From JANMJD01 sp963828405 (GTDB lineage: Bacteria > Actinomycetota > Acidimicrobiia > Acidimicrobiales > Ilumatobacteraceae): 64,000 nt of DNA. Where the stretch lies: the NCBI GenBank assembly GCA_963828405.1, contig CAWHEG010000031.1, positions 3,038,001 through 3,102,000 on the forward strand. The letters run 5' to 3'. The position numbers and the translations under genes were made by a program. This document shows positions 42,401 through 50,855 of the stretch, piece after piece. Below the pieces are notes generated by a model. The model was not told the origin of the DNA. It was given only the letters and a program-made list of their open reading frames with translations, and made no database searches. Every line of letters begins with the position of its first letter. The first letter of the stretch is position 1.

Positions 42401-44772
42401 CGGCCGTGGCCGTCGTGGCGGTGATCGCCGGCGCGCTGGCCTTCGGCGCCCAGCGGCGGGCCGAGTCGGCCCGCCGGGCCGCCGACCGCGCCGCGCTCGA
42501 CGCCGAGACCCAACGCAACGCGGCACAGGTCGCGGCCACCGAGGCAGAGACCCAACGCAACGCGGCCCAGGTCGCGGCCACCGAGGCCGACGCCCAGCGC
42601 CTGGCGGCGAAGGAGGCGGCCGACGACTCCGACACCGGGCGGATGGCGGCGGTCGCCCCGGGCCTGATCGCCACCAACCCGTCGCTGGCGTTACTCGTGG
42701 CAGCCGAGGCCCACCAGCGGAGAGCCGACGTGCGGACCCAGGGCGCGCTGCAGCGGGTGCTGTTCTCGATGGGACCGATCCTCGGTTTCGCCCGCACCGA
42801 TCTGGCCGTCGAGCACGTGGGGTTCAACACCGCGGGAGACATCGTCGCCGTCGTCCGGCCGCACACGGTGCGCATCCTCGATGGCGACACGATGGCCGTG
42901 ACCAGCACCTTCGAGATCCCCGACGACCTGATCCCCCAGACCGGCAGCATGCTCAGCCCGGTGTCGATCGACGGCGACCTGATGACCTGGGTGGGCGCGT
43001 CGGGCGACGTGTGGATCGTCACGACTTCGACCGGCGACATACGCCGCCTCGAAGGTGCCGATCAGGTATCAGGTGCGGCGATCCATGCCCGATCGGGCAA
43101 CGTCGTCGTCGTAGGAGATGACGGCGAGGTGTCCCTGTTCGAGTCGCTCGAGGCCACGGCACCCGCATGGACGGTGGAGGGCGACGGGTGGAGGAACATT
43201 CGCGATCAGGCGGCCGACGTGGGGGTCGCCGACCTGGTCACGCCGGGCGGCAACGATGCGGCGACCACCCCCGTCACCTCTGCAGCGGCGTTCTCCCCGG
43301 CCGGCGACATCGTCTACGTCAGCCGCGGCGTCGGTGTGAGGGCGTACGCGACTGCGACGGGAGCACCGGCCGGCGAGGCATCGTGGGTCACCCGCTGGTC
43401 GGTCAACGGGCAACAGATCGTCCCGCTCGGCGACGGGAGCGGCCGCGTCGTCGTCATGGACTACTACGACCTCGGCATCGTCGATCCGGCGACGGGCGCG
43501 GTAACGGCGTTCGACATCGCCGAGTACGCCCCGAGCGGCATCGACGTCCTGCTTCTACTCGCAGTGACGGCCGACCATCGGATCGTCGTCGGGCGCTCGT
43601 CCGGCTTCGTCGCCGTCGTGACGACCGACAACACCCTCGACGTCGCACCGATCCGAACCCAGGTCGGCCGGAACAAGGCGGTGGCCGTCGCCCGCGATGG
43701 CACCCTGCTCCTCGCCGGCGAACTCGGGCTGACCCGCATCAGCGCCGACGGCAGGACACTGGTCGGCGACGCGATCGACGTCGTGCCAGGGTCGACGGGC
43801 CTCGCCGCCGCTCATCAGGGGACCGAGTTCAGTGTGCAGCGGTTCGATGCCAACGGCCGGATCGACAGCCACGCCACGGTCAGCTGCAACGCGCTCTGCA
43901 CGACCGGCAGTTCCACCGACCCCGCCTGGCTCCGCTACTACACCGAGCCCCATGGCGATCTTGTCTACGAGACACTGCTGGTGGACGACACCCGGCTGCG
44001 CATCATCGATCCGTCCGATGGCGACCGCGTGCTCCGGGAGCTGAAGGTCCGGCCCGCGACGTTCCACGTGTTCGTGCCGGAGCATCGACGATGGGCCGCC
44101 GTCACGGCCTTCCTCGAGCCCGTGGTCGACGTGTTCGACCTGGCCACCGGTGAGCTGATCGCCACGGTCCCCAAAACCGGGTTCGTGTGGACGAACGGCC
44201 CACCCGACGGGAGTTACCTGCTGATGCTCGACCCGAGCGGGGTAGCGACCTACGTCGATACTGCGACGTGGGTGATCAAGGACTCGCCCATGAGCGAGGG
44301 TCTGTGGCTCGATGCAGGGTTCAGCCGCGACGGCCGGTTGGCGCTCACGCTCGGCGTCGACGGCCAGATCATCCTGCGCGACGCCCGCACCTTGGAGCCG
44401 ATCCGCACCTTCTCGGGTTCCGTCGCCCCCGGTCTGCCGTGGACGGTGTTCAGCGACGACGCCGCCCACGCGCTGATCTCCGCCGACGGCCAGGCACGGC
44501 TGTGGGACGTGGCGACGGGCCTGCCGATCGGCGACCCGGTCACCCGGCCCGACGCCTCACCCTGGGCGATCGCAGTGGCGGGTACCGACCTGACGATGGG
44601 CCTGCTCACCGACGACGAACTCGTCGTGTCCCGCTTCGATCTCGGCGCCTGGCCCCACCTCGCCTGCCGGGCCGCCGGTCGGAACATGACCACCGAGGAA
44701 TGGGCCCAGTACGGCCCCGCCGACACGGCGTATCACACCACCTGCCCGCAGTGGCCCAGCGGTGAGCGGTGA
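39409..44772 (+). CDS. SARP (AfsR-type) / Ser-Thr kinase / nSTAND NTPase / beta-propeller protein
   Basis: 1787 residues from GTG 39409 (GGAGG five bases upstream). 1-250: OmpR-type winged helix plus BTAD (LEIRLLGPIEASNHGARLDL, WRGPALEGLDEAGWA, GLEPGDRIVALE). 260-520: protein kinase with IGEGSFAVVYRG, VAIKVI, VVHRDVKPANIFL and GDFGIAYE, all catalytic residues intact. From 585: STAND-type NTPase with GPSGAGKSSVVRAG and LLLVIDQFEEIF. About 992-1012: a membrane helix, then an Ala/Glu coiled coil with a repeated TQRNAAQVAATEAE unit, and a C-terminal WD40-like propeller. The layout joins DNA binding, phosphorylation and a membrane-spanning sensor in one chain. Signal and target genes unknown. Confidence 0.9.
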   Translation: MSLEIRLLGPIEASNHGARLDLRGDRQRALLAFLALTPGSPRSIERIIDALWDQASIPADPRSAVHTYASRLRAALGEATVVASSGGYELTVEPQAIDAPRFEILLRRAKEPACDLEQRLATLGAAVALWRGPALEGLDEAGWARPYAVRLDEMRAEAEDLLARARLEASRPDDAIADLESAVHRYPVRESTHRLLMTALHRAGRQGDALRVFQEYRRRLATDLGLEPGDRIVALEREIASGGPSGGPEPDTMPGARGYRLAERIGEGSFAVVYRGTQPSVDRQVAIKVIRQELTNRPEFIRRFESEAHIVARLEHPHIVPLYDYWREPGVAWLVMRLFPDGTLEDRLADGRLSLDETVRTVNQIAAALQAAHRAGVVHRDVKPANIFLDSEANAFLGDFGIAYEPALPDPVAGSKSTGSPGYAAPEQLRREPVGPATDIHGLAITVFECLTGHWPFSDSATEAALLHRQLNDPLPSIAPLHPEIPEAVDAVLRRATAKLPVERHPTVADFAAEFTAAATGRTVGPRSAGVGRATAIGEFRNPYKGLLAFQEADSADFFGRARLVDRIAERLRGNDAGARFVALVGPSGAGKSSVVRAGLLPSLRQGAVAGSANWFVTTMLPGPEPFQELEGALARIAGAPVDGLAELMASDRRGIGRAVNRILPDDVGDLLLVIDQFEEIFTLCTDDGVCQRFLAGLTAAITDPRSRVRAVVTMRADFYDRPLRIPELAAVFEQATIVLTPLAPDELEGAITEPTARVGATFEPGLVARIVADVVDQPGALPLLQYALTELFDRNVSGLLTKAAYEELGGISGALSRRAERLFVESPASSQELTRRMFVRMVTPGEGTADARRRVARAELGDDAEVDGLIRRYGEARLLLFDRDAASRAPTVEVAHEALLREWVRLRGWLDDDRDGLRLHRHLTTAAAAWEASRRDAGELYRGGRLESVMSWATTHASEMNRREQEFLAASDQAHRDEIAADQRSRRRLRRVLAAVAAVAVVAVIAGALAFGAQRRAESARRAADRAALDAETQRNAAQVAATEAETQRNAAQVAATEADAQRLAAKEAADDSDTGRMAAVAPGLIATNPSLALLVAAEAHQRRADVRTQGALQRVLFSMGPILGFARTDLAVEHVGFNTAGDIVAVVRPHTVRILDGDTMAVTSTFEIPDDLIPQTGSMLSPVSIDGDLMTWVGASGDVWIVTTSTGDIRRLEGADQVSGAAIHARSGNVVVVGDDGEVSLFESLEATAPAWTVEGDGWRNIRDQAADVGVADLVTPGGNDAATTPVTSAAAFSPAGDIVYVSRGVGVRAYATATGAPAGEASWVTRWSVNGQQIVPLGDGSGRVVVMDYYDLGIVDPATGAVTAFDIAEYAPSGIDVLLLLAVTADHRIVVGRSSGFVAVVTTDNTLDVAPIRTQVGRNKAVAVARDGTLLLAGELGLTRISADGRTLVGDAIDVVPGSTGLAAAHQGTEFSVQRFDANGRIDSHATVSCNALCTTGSSTDPAWLRYYTEPHGDLVYETLLVDDTRLRIIDPSDGDRVLRELKVRPATFHVFVPEHRRWAAVTAFLEPVVDVFDLATGELIATVPKTGFVWTNGPPDGSYLLMLDPSGVATYVDTATWVIKDSPMSEGLWLDAGFSRDGRLALTLGVDGQIILRDARTLEPIRTFSGSVAPGLPWTVFSDDAAHALISADGQARLWDVATGLPIGDPVTRPDASPWAIAVAGTDLTMGLLTDDELVVSRFDLGAWPHLACRAAGRNMTTEEWAQYGPADTAYHTTCPQWPSGER

Positions 44773-45004
44773 GGGTCGGGGAGTCGATCGAACAGGTCAA
44801 CGGCACCGATGAGCTCGCCCGGTCCTTTCGACGACATCGGCGTCGGTGCCGACCAAATCGTCGGTGAGGTGCGTGGTGGCTGGGCGGTCGCCGTGCTCAA
44901 TCTCGAGGTCGCGGACACCGTCGTTCCAGGTTTGCGGCACGTTGAACGGATTCTGAAAGCCCGTTCTGTCACCGTCTCGGTATCGGTCCAATTGAGGAGG
45001 AATC

Positions 45005-45499
45005 ATGAATACAAGGTGGAAGTTCGGCGCGGCGGCCCTCGTCCTGGCGGCGTCTCTCGGCACCCATTACTCGGCGGCCAACGCGGTACCGCACAACGTG
45101 CAGATCGACGGGGTGGCCCGCTTCGCCGAGTCGGGCTGTGACGAGGCGCCCAGCGTTTTTCCGCCGTTCGATATGCAAGGAAGCCTCGAAGGATGCTGGT
45201 ACACCACGTCGTACGACGTGGTGCAACAGACACCGAGCGGCACCTACCAAGAGCGCGGCACCGAGCTGTTCGTCGGCTGCCTCAACGCTCGCGGCAGCCG
45301 CACCTGCGGGACGTTCACGACGGAATACCACTTCGAGGCGAAGTACAGCAATACAACGGGCGCAGAGATCCACGGCCGCTGCCAGCATCCGATCACCGGA
45401 GGAACGGGCGGGTTCGTCGGCGCATCTGGCCGGGTCGACTTCAAGGACGATGTCGCCACTGGATGCTTCTACTACCGAGGCCACATATCGCTCGGATGA
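45005..45499 (+). CDS. Small secreted Cys-containing protein, unknown
   Basis: 164 residues; GAGGAGG lies six bases before ATG 45005. Signal peptide FGAAALVLAASLGTHYSAANA with cleavage after ANA. The mature part has six Cys (SGCDEA, EGCWYTT, VGCLNARGSRTCGTF, GRCQHP, TGCFYYRG), consistent with disulfide bonds, and a beta-rich GGTGGFVGASGRVDF region like small actinobacterial exported barrels. No family firmly recognised. It may be a readout of the membrane sensor upstream, but nothing shows that. Confidence 0.75.
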   Translation: MNTRWKFGAAALVLAASLGTHYSAANAVPHNVQIDGVARFAESGCDEAPSVFPPFDMQGSLEGCWYTTSYDVVQQTPSGTYQERGTELFVGCLNARGSRTCGTFTTEYHFEAKYSNTTGAEIHGRCQHPITGGTGGFVGASGRVDFKDDVATGCFYYRGHISLG

Positions 45500-45763
45500 G
45501 CAGCGGTTCGTGTGCGTTCGCCCGCGGTGGTCCCGTGCGGACCGCGGGCGACGTCACCGCCGCTGATGCCGTGAAACTCATGGGCGGCGGAGAGGCCTTC
45601 GCTGAGTAGGTAGCATGCGACGCTGGGTCGACCGGATGGCCAATGACGCCCGCCGATCGGGCCGGGGCCGGCGGCTACACACGATCATGCGCGGCGACGG
45701 CCGTGCCGTCGAACACTTCGTGCTGGGTCGGTGCAGCCAGGTCGAGCCCAAGTGACCCGAGGA

Positions 45764-46762
45764 TCACGGGGTGGGGTCTGCGTCGTCTCGGTGATTCACG
45801 GTGACCACTACGGTCCCGAGCGTCTGTCCGTGTTCGGCGTTGTCGTAGGCGTCTGCGATCCGCTGCAGCGGATAGCACGAATCGACGACGGTGGTCAGTT
45901 CACCTGATTCGATGACACGCTTGATCGCCTCCAGGAACGTGAGACGAGCGGATATCGGCAGGAGACCGGTCGCCGAGAACGCCGCCCTCTTGCGGCCGAT
46001 CCTTGAGGTCCACAACATCTGAAGAAGGACTGCAGGCCCGGGATAGGTGCTGAGATAGACACCGTCGGGTGCCAACACCCGTTTGCAGCGAGAGAAGGAG
46101 CTTTCGCTCTGGGTGTCGAAGATGACGTCGTAGGATCGGCCGCCACGCGTGAAGTCCTCGGCGGGTTCGATCGTGATGTCAGCCCCGAGGGACCGGAACG
46201 CATCGGCATCACCGGGACGGCATACCACGGTGACTTCGGCGCCAAGGTGCTTCGCCAGTTGGACCGCTGCCGTACCGATGTCTGCCCACGCGCTGTTGAT
46301 CAGGATCCTGTGTCCGGGCCGGAGCCGGGCCTTGTCGCACAAGTAGTTCCATGCGGTCAGCGCCCCGCAAACCGGCGCACCCTGCCGGTAGCTCAGGTTC
46401 GCAGGCATCTTCGCAATGAAGCCGTCCTGGGAGATGCACACGTACTCGGCGTAGCAGCCGCCCCTGCTGCCGGTGGACCCGAACACCTTGTCTCCGACGG
46501 AGAACCGCGAGACGTCTGTGCCGATCGCCTCCACGTCGCCGGAGAACTCCGTGCCCCCGATAGGCCGTCTCGGTCGTAGCAAGCCAGTGAACGGGCGGAC
46601 CAGGAGGAGCGGACGCCCCCGTCGAGCCATGGTGTCCGATTCCGTCACCGCCGCCGCACGAACCCGAACCATCACCTCGCCCGAAGCTGGGGTCGGAGCC
46701 GGCACCTCTTCGACACGGACTCGGTCCACCGGTCCGTACCGTCGCTGCACAGCTGCCTTCAC
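45764..46762 (-). CDS. Zinc-type alcohol dehydrogenase-like / quinone oxidoreductase
   Basis: MDR-superfamily NAD(P)H-dependent oxidoreductase of 332 residues. Motifs: VKAAVQRRYGPVDRVRVEEV start, VGDKVFGSTGSRGGCYAEYV, the coenzyme domain HRILINSAWADIGTAAVQLA and DVIFDTQSESSFSRC. No structural-zinc Cys cluster, so it belongs to the quinone-reductase branch. GTG 46762 is chosen because GAGGAG lies eight bases upstream; the longer frame lacks a ribosome site. Substrate unknown. Confidence 0.87.
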   Translation of the reverse strand: MKAAVQRRYGPVDRVRVEEVPAPTPASGEVMVRVRAAAVTESDTMARRGRPLLLVRPFTGLLRPRRPIGGTEFSGDVEAIGTDVSRFSVGDKVFGSTGSRGGCYAEYVCISQDGFIAKMPANLSYRQGAPVCGALTAWNYLCDKARLRPGHRILINSAWADIGTAAVQLAKHLGAEVTVVCRPGDADAFRSLGADITIEPAEDFTRGGRSYDVIFDTQSESSFSRCKRVLAPDGVYLSTYPGPAVLLQMLWTSRIGRKRAAFSATGLLPISARLTFLEAIKRVIESGELTTVVDSCYPLQRIADAYDNAEHGQTLGTVVVTVNHRDDADPTP

Positions 46763-47274
46763 CGTCGCTCCTCGCTGAACACGGGCGACGGCACGGTCCG
46801 ACGCGCACGCCACTGCTCATCCCAACGATTGTGTCATGCGATGATCATGCCTGTGCTCGATCACGGCTCCACGACGAGCGCCGGCACGGCCGACTTGTAC
46901 GCGATAACGTGCGACCCTCGCCCACCGGGAAGCCGCTCTACTTCCGGCGAAGCGCAGCGTGAACACCGCCAGATAACGCGCTTCGCCCCCGTGTGCGATA
47001 TCAGCCAGAGTGCGGCGCCCGGCGGCTCGTGGCCGACCACCGACTCAGGCCCTGATGCCGTGCGCGATAACCACCGGTTGGGGCAGGTCGATCCGCCGTT
47101 CCGCATGCTCGGTATCACATGATTCGGTGGGCGCATTCGGCTCCGTGTCCACGACCATGCTGACGCCGTGGGATTCGCAATGACGGCGCAACTTCCTGGG
47201 TAAGGCGCACTCTGGGCGCCGGTTGGTTGGCTGGTCGGCTGCCTGGCCGGGAGATGCCGCGGAGTCTCCGCGGT
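46763..47274. other. Gap without a recognisable gene
   Basis: About 510 bases between the oxidoreductase start and the 3' end of the sensor gene. Several short GCGATAAC-type words recur (about 46898, 46973, 47060), but no repeat unit or coding frame emerges. It should hold the promoter of the oxidoreductase. Confidence 0.4.
47257..47273. terminator. Hairpin after the sensor gene
   Basis: CCGCGGAG-T-CTCCGCGG, a perfect 8+1+8 inverted repeat directly after the stop of the minus-strand gene ending at 47275. The one-base centre means the loop must use stem bases. Probably a short factor-independent terminator. Confidence 0.45.
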
Positions 47275-48747
47275 TCAGCTGGCGAGGTCGACGGGCGGCT
47301 GGGTGACCCATCGACCGCCCTCCGCTCGATACATGTCGACGAAACGAACGCAACTTCCCGGAAGACGACGATCGGCGGGCACCGCACGTTGCGTGCAGTC
47401 GACCGGTCCACCGGCCAACCCCGGGGTGCCGGTGAACGACGCGAGCGCGTCGCTGAGCGACTGAGGGCTGACACCGTCGCCGATCCCGTTCGCGAGCTTG
47501 ACAACGGTCAACAACGTCGCGGCCGCCCGGGTTGAGAACACCCTGCCGTCCTGGGCGAACAGGGGATCGCCTGCAGCGACGGGGTCGAATCCGGCTTCGT
47601 CGAGCAGCGTGCTGATCGACAGCCCGCCGGATGCAAGGTCCGGCTCGGAAAGGTTGTAGCCGAGCGACGCCTGATGCCAGCCCTCGATCGGCGTGCAGAC
47701 GTTGGCGAAGACGACGGGCGTCGCACCGATCGTTTCCACCGCCTCGCGGACCGCTTCACAAACGGGGAACCAAAGGTTGACGATGAGCAAGTCGATTCCG
47801 TCGGGCGCGGCAGTACGCAACCGATCGACGAACTCGACCGGGTTAGCCGAGAATTCCAGGACCGCCGCGTTGGGGAACTCTCGCTGGACCAGTGCCCGCA
47901 ACCCGTCCATCCCGCCGAACTGGTCCCCGCCAAAGGCGTCGACGACGACGACGCTCGGTGCCGAAATCCCTTGGATCGCGTCCGCACCCGCGAGGAGGAA
48001 AGCGTTCATGTCTTCGATTCCGGTGGAATGGAACGATGGCCTGCCGTTGTCGGGCACCAATGCAAGTTCAGGTTTCCGACCCGCTAGTTCGACGGACAGC
48101 GAATCGGACTCCGGTTCGAGGACGACCACGAGCGAGTCGTCGGCCGCGAATCGGTCGGCGCAGACGGCTGCGGTATCTGTGCATTCCACGAGTTCGAGCG
48201 GACGACCTGCAGCACCGCTAAGTGTTGAGTTCACGTAATCAGCCGTAATCCTCAACGGTTCCGTCGAGTACGGCCCGGGATGGAAGACGCCGACGCGAAG
48301 GGGCTCGCCGGTGGTCGAGGAGCCTTGGCTACCGACGTAGTCGCTCAACCAGCCATGGAGCTCGGGTTCCAGGGCCCCATCAGGAAGTGTCGATGTCGGC
48401 GCACCTGTCGTCGGTGACACGGTCGTGTCCAGTGCGGCTGTCGTGTCCGACGCGTCCGTGCGGATCACCGCTGGTTCCGCCGTCGTGGTGGTTGGAGTAT
48501 TGGCCTGTGCGTCCGGTTGGTCATCGGTGGTGCGCCGGACCGCGATCAGCCCGCCGACGACAAGCACACCAACCATGCCCGTCACCCCTAGCGTTCGGTT
48601 CAGTCGTTGTCGCCTCGCGGCCGTCGTAATGGTGGCGAGGCCGTCGACGGGTGGGGGCCGCTGCAGCGACGCCGCCGCATTCCTCGCTAGTCGCTCGAAG
48701 CGGTCATTACCCTCATCGTCTTCGGTCGGGCGGTCGGTCGGATCCAT
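47275..48747 (-). CDS. Membrane-anchored periplasmic-binding-protein-like sensor, likely anti-sigma partner
   Basis: 490 residues. About 1-50 form a charged cytoplasmic tail (RFERLARNAAASLQRPPPVD); 51-69 a single membrane helix (LGVTGMVGVLVVGGLIAV); about 80-125 a Thr/Ala-rich linker; from 140 a type-I periplasmic-binding fold (LRVGVFHPGPYSTEPLRIT, SAPSVVVVDAFGGDQFGGM, YNLSEPDLASGGLSIST). It starts three bases after the stop of an ECF sigma factor, the place usually held by an anti-sigma factor. No zinc anti-sigma HxxxCxxC motif. I infer that it links an external ligand to sigma release; the N-tail is too short to prove this. Confidence 0.75.
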   Translation of the reverse strand: MDPTDRPTEDDEGNDRFERLARNAAASLQRPPPVDGLATITTAARRQRLNRTLGVTGMVGVLVVGGLIAVRRTTDDQPDAQANTPTTTTAEPAVIRTDASDTTAALDTTVSPTTGAPTSTLPDGALEPELHGWLSDYVGSQGSSTTGEPLRVGVFHPGPYSTEPLRITADYVNSTLSGAAGRPLELVECTDTAAVCADRFAADDSLVVVLEPESDSLSVELAGRKPELALVPDNGRPSFHSTGIEDMNAFLLAGADAIQGISAPSVVVVDAFGGDQFGGMDGLRALVQREFPNAAVLEFSANPVEFVDRLRTAAPDGIDLLIVNLWFPVCEAVREAVETIGATPVVFANVCTPIEGWHQASLGYNLSEPDLASGGLSISTLLDEAGFDPVAAGDPLFAQDGRVFSTRAAATLLTVVKLANGIGDGVSPQSLSDALASFTGTPGLAGGPVDCTQRAVPADRRLPGSCVRFVDMYRAEGGRWVTQPPVDLAS

Positions 48748-48750
48748 CTG

Positions 48751-49263
48751 TCATCGCTCCAGTTCTGCCCTCAGCACGACGCGGCTTCTGGCGAGGTCGG
48801 ATTTCACGGTTCCTTCCGGAACCCCCAAGACGGATGCGACTTCGGCGACCGAGCGGTCTCCGGCATAGAACAGCACGACTGCGAGGCGTGGTCGCGACGG
48901 CAGCCGGCGAACCGCCTGCCAAAACGCCACGAACTCGACCGATGGCCCGGTCGACTCGAAGTCCTCCCGACGGAACCGCGTCAGATACCTGTCGGCCGTT
49001 CGGCCTCGCCGCCACCAGCTCCGACAGCAGTTCGTCAGCACCCGCAGGCACCAGCCCCCGGGGCGGTTGAGCCGCGAGACCCTGTCCCAGTGAATGAAGG
49101 CCTTGACCATCGTGTCTTGCACCAGATCCTCGCTGACGCTCGACGCGCCGGTGAGAGCGTGAGCGACCGCGACGAAGTTGGGGTATTCACGCCGGTACAT
49201 GTCCTCGAACGACTCGCCGAGGGCTACTAGGTACGGCGGGAAGGACTCGAGGGCTTCAGCCAT
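48751..49263 (-). CDS. ECF RNA polymerase sigma factor (SigE-like)
   Basis: Region 2: FEDMYRREYPNFVAVAHALT and SEDLVQDTMVKAFIHWDRV; WCLRVLTNCCRSWWRR continues it. Region 4: RLAVVLFYAGDRSVAEVASV and LGVPEGTVKSDLARSR, the -35-recognising helix-turn-helix. About 170 residues. ATG 49263 is the simplest start; 49290 and 49302 are also in frame and no clear ribosome site decides. Co-transcribed with the sensor gene downstream (3-base gap). Confidence 0.88.
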   Translation of the reverse strand: MAEALESFPPYLVALGESFEDMYRREYPNFVAVAHALTGASSVSEDLVQDTMVKAFIHWDRVSRLNRPGGWCLRVLTNCCRSWWRRGRTADRYLTRFRREDFESTGPSVEFVAFWQAVRRLPSRPRLAVVLFYAGDRSVAEVASVLGVPEGTVKSDLARSRVVLRAELER

Positions 49264-49356
49264 GTTGCTCGGACCAAGTGTTGCATCCATTACGGAACAC
49301 ACGTTTCAACCCGGCACCGGGTTGCAACTCCAAGGTCGTGTCGTCGTCGATCCGCT

Positions 49357-49370
49357 CGGTATCCACCGAT
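49357..49370. repeat. CGGTATCCACCGAT element, copy identical to 33612
   Basis: Identical to 33612-33625, and ten bases before the recombinase fragment. Other related copies: 31963, 51746 and 52023. May be a recombination or binding site; function unknown. Confidence 0.3.
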
Positions 49371-49379
49371 CTGCAGCAC

Positions 49380-49469
49380 GGCTTCATCACCGCCGCGCTC
49401 GACGCCGGGGTCCGGTTACGCGACGTCCAAGACGCCGCCTCCCACGCCGATCCGAGGACCACGGGGTGA
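49380..49469 (+). pseudogene. Tyrosine recombinase C-terminal fragment
   Basis: FITAALDAGVRLRDVQDAAS plus HADPRTT is nearly identical to the end of the recombinase at 32103, with about 86% base identity by eye over some 85 bases. It ends at a TGA where the Tyr-containing tail should follow. Only 30 residues remain. Shows that a second copy of the same recombinase was once here, 17 kb away. Confidence 0.75.
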
Positions 49470-49472
49470 GTT

Positions 49473-49769
49473 ATGGTGGATTCGACCGTGACCTCAAACT
49501 GCATGGAGGATCCATTGACGATCCGAGCAACAATCGAGCGACTCCTCAGCAGCGGTGACCGACCAGGCGACGCCGCCGAACTCGTAGAGATCACGGTCAT
49601 TCCGCTCGGCACAGGTCCGATGACCGTGGAGTCCCTGCGCCGAGCAGGGTTCGACGCGAGCGGCGCGCCGACGTTCAACGTCATCACCGAAGTCGCCAGC
49701 GACTACCGGATCCTCGTCCCCCGACAACAGGCCGCCGCAGCGACGGCCCGACTCGACGACCTGCTCTAA
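49473..49769 (+). CDS. Small protein of unknown function
   Basis: 98 residues; ATG 49473 or 49503. Contains MTVESLRRAGFDASGAPTFN and ILVPRQQAAAATARLDDLL, helical and soluble. Codon use looks protein-like, but I do not recognise it. It follows the recombinase fragment and stands alone on its strand. Confidence 0.45.
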   Translation: MVDSTVTSNCMEDPLTIRATIERLLSSGDRPGDAAELVEITVIPLGTGPMTVESLRRAGFDASGAPTFNVITEVASDYRILVPRQQAAAATARLDDLL

Positions 49770-50125
49770 CCATTGACGCCCGTCGTATCCCGCCTGAAGC
49801 GCTCGTCGAAGCCTGGCCGGCCGAATGCATGATGCTGGAACGCCTCGCGCCGACAACATCGGACCGTCGCGCAGCTTGCCGGAGCCCCAGATCACCCGGC
49901 GTGCCGGCCGGTCTCAGAACGGTACGGAGTTGAGAAGGCCTGTGCCAGAGGGGCCGGTTCCGACGCCAACCAGCTCAACCAAGACCGGCCTCCAACGAGC
50001 GCATATCCACCGCTCCGCGCTCGCCCGGCAGCCAGTCGGATTTTCCGGTATCGCGCCGACTGAGACCGCACCGAATGTGGTGCGTGGTCGCCCGGCTTCG
50101 GATGGCATGCCAGGGCGGGGCGTGA
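49770..50125. other. Gap without a recognisable gene
   Basis: No convincing coding frame or hairpin. It contains a weak relative of the TCCACCG element (about 50001-50014). Confidence 0.35.
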
Positions 50126-50506
50126 TCAGATGACTTCCACGCTCACCTGTCGGGCGTGAGCAGCGAGGGCTTCGATATCGGCTCGATCCCCGGTCAAAAC
50201 GGTGCCGCCAGGCTCGGCCATGGCGACGACCAATGCATCAACTGCCGAGCCTCGATGGGCACGGCGGCGAAGCTCGGCGGCTCGCCGAGCGAGCGAGACT
50301 GACACCAGCGGATCGATGATGCAGGTCTTCAGAAACCGGTTCGTGTTCGCGTCGCGACCGGATTCACCACGGAGCGACTCCACCAGCACCACCGTGGAAA
50401 TCACCGGTGGCCACAAATCCGCGGCCATGAACCCTTGGATCAACGCCAATGAGCGTCCCGTTCGAGCCGAAAGACGCGTGACCCCTCCGCCATCCAGAAC
50501 GAGCAC
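50126..50506 (-). CDS. VapC-like PIN-domain toxin
   Basis: 126 residues: MLVLDGGGVTRL carries the first Asp, VISTVVLVESLRGE the Glu site, RGSAVDALVVAMAEP the third Asp and VLTGDRADIEAL the last. All four PIN acidic positions are present. It begins three bases after the antitoxin stop. An older pair outside the tRNA-Pro element. Confidence 0.85.
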   Translation of the reverse strand: MLVLDGGGVTRLSARTGRSLALIQGFMAADLWPPVISTVVLVESLRGESGRDANTNRFLKTCIIDPLVSVSLARRAAELRRRAHRGSAVDALVVAMAEPGGTVLTGDRADIEALAAHARQVSVEVI

Positions 50507-50509
50507 GCG

Positions 50510-50758
50510 TCAGACCGCTTGATCGCGCTGGCGATCGCGGACTCGACGCACGACGGCTCCAGCTCGCGCCAGCTGGGCAGCACTGGGCTCACCGATCTCG
50601 GCGACCAGTTCGGAGAGGTACTCATCTGTCGCGTCCAGCGCCACGCGACGTTCCACCTCGGCGCGTACTGCCACCTGCAGCAGTTCCGACGCGGGCAGGT
50701 CACGGACCTTGAGTTCGTGGTAGAGATCGGCCGGAAGGTACACCTGGACTCTCGGCAT
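50510..50758 (-). CDS. RHH antitoxin of the PIN toxin
   Basis: 82 residues from ATG 50758. PRVQVYLPADLYHELKVRDL is the ribbon-helix-helix, with LPASELLQVAVRAEV as the second helix. The C-terminal half (EIGEPSAAQLARAGAVVRRV) probably blocks the toxin. Its start lies inside a direct repeat that may be its operator. Confidence 0.82.
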   Translation of the reverse strand: MPRVQVYLPADLYHELKVRDLPASELLQVAVRAEVERRVALDATDEYLSELVAEIGEPSAAQLARAGAVVRRVRDRQRDQAV

Positions 50759-50777
50759 ACGCCTAAGTGTACGCCTA
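50758..50777. promoter_or_regulatory. Direct-repeat operator candidate
   Basis: TACGCCTA occurs at 50758-50765 and 50770-50777, 12 bases apart, across the antitoxin start codon. RHH antitoxins commonly bind such phased short repeats as pairs of dimers. Confidence 0.55.
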
Positions 50778-50855
50778 TCCGTGGACGCTGCCAACCGGAA
50801 GCCGCCGTGACAGCTCCCGTTCGGCAACCGCCTCAGTGCTCGTCGCGGAAATCCG

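Noticed and set aside
45615..45755. 46-codon plus-strand frame (MRRWVDRMANDARRSGR)
   Set aside because: Arg-rich, no ribosome site, no known match; it could be a remnant, but the evidence is too thin to call a gene.
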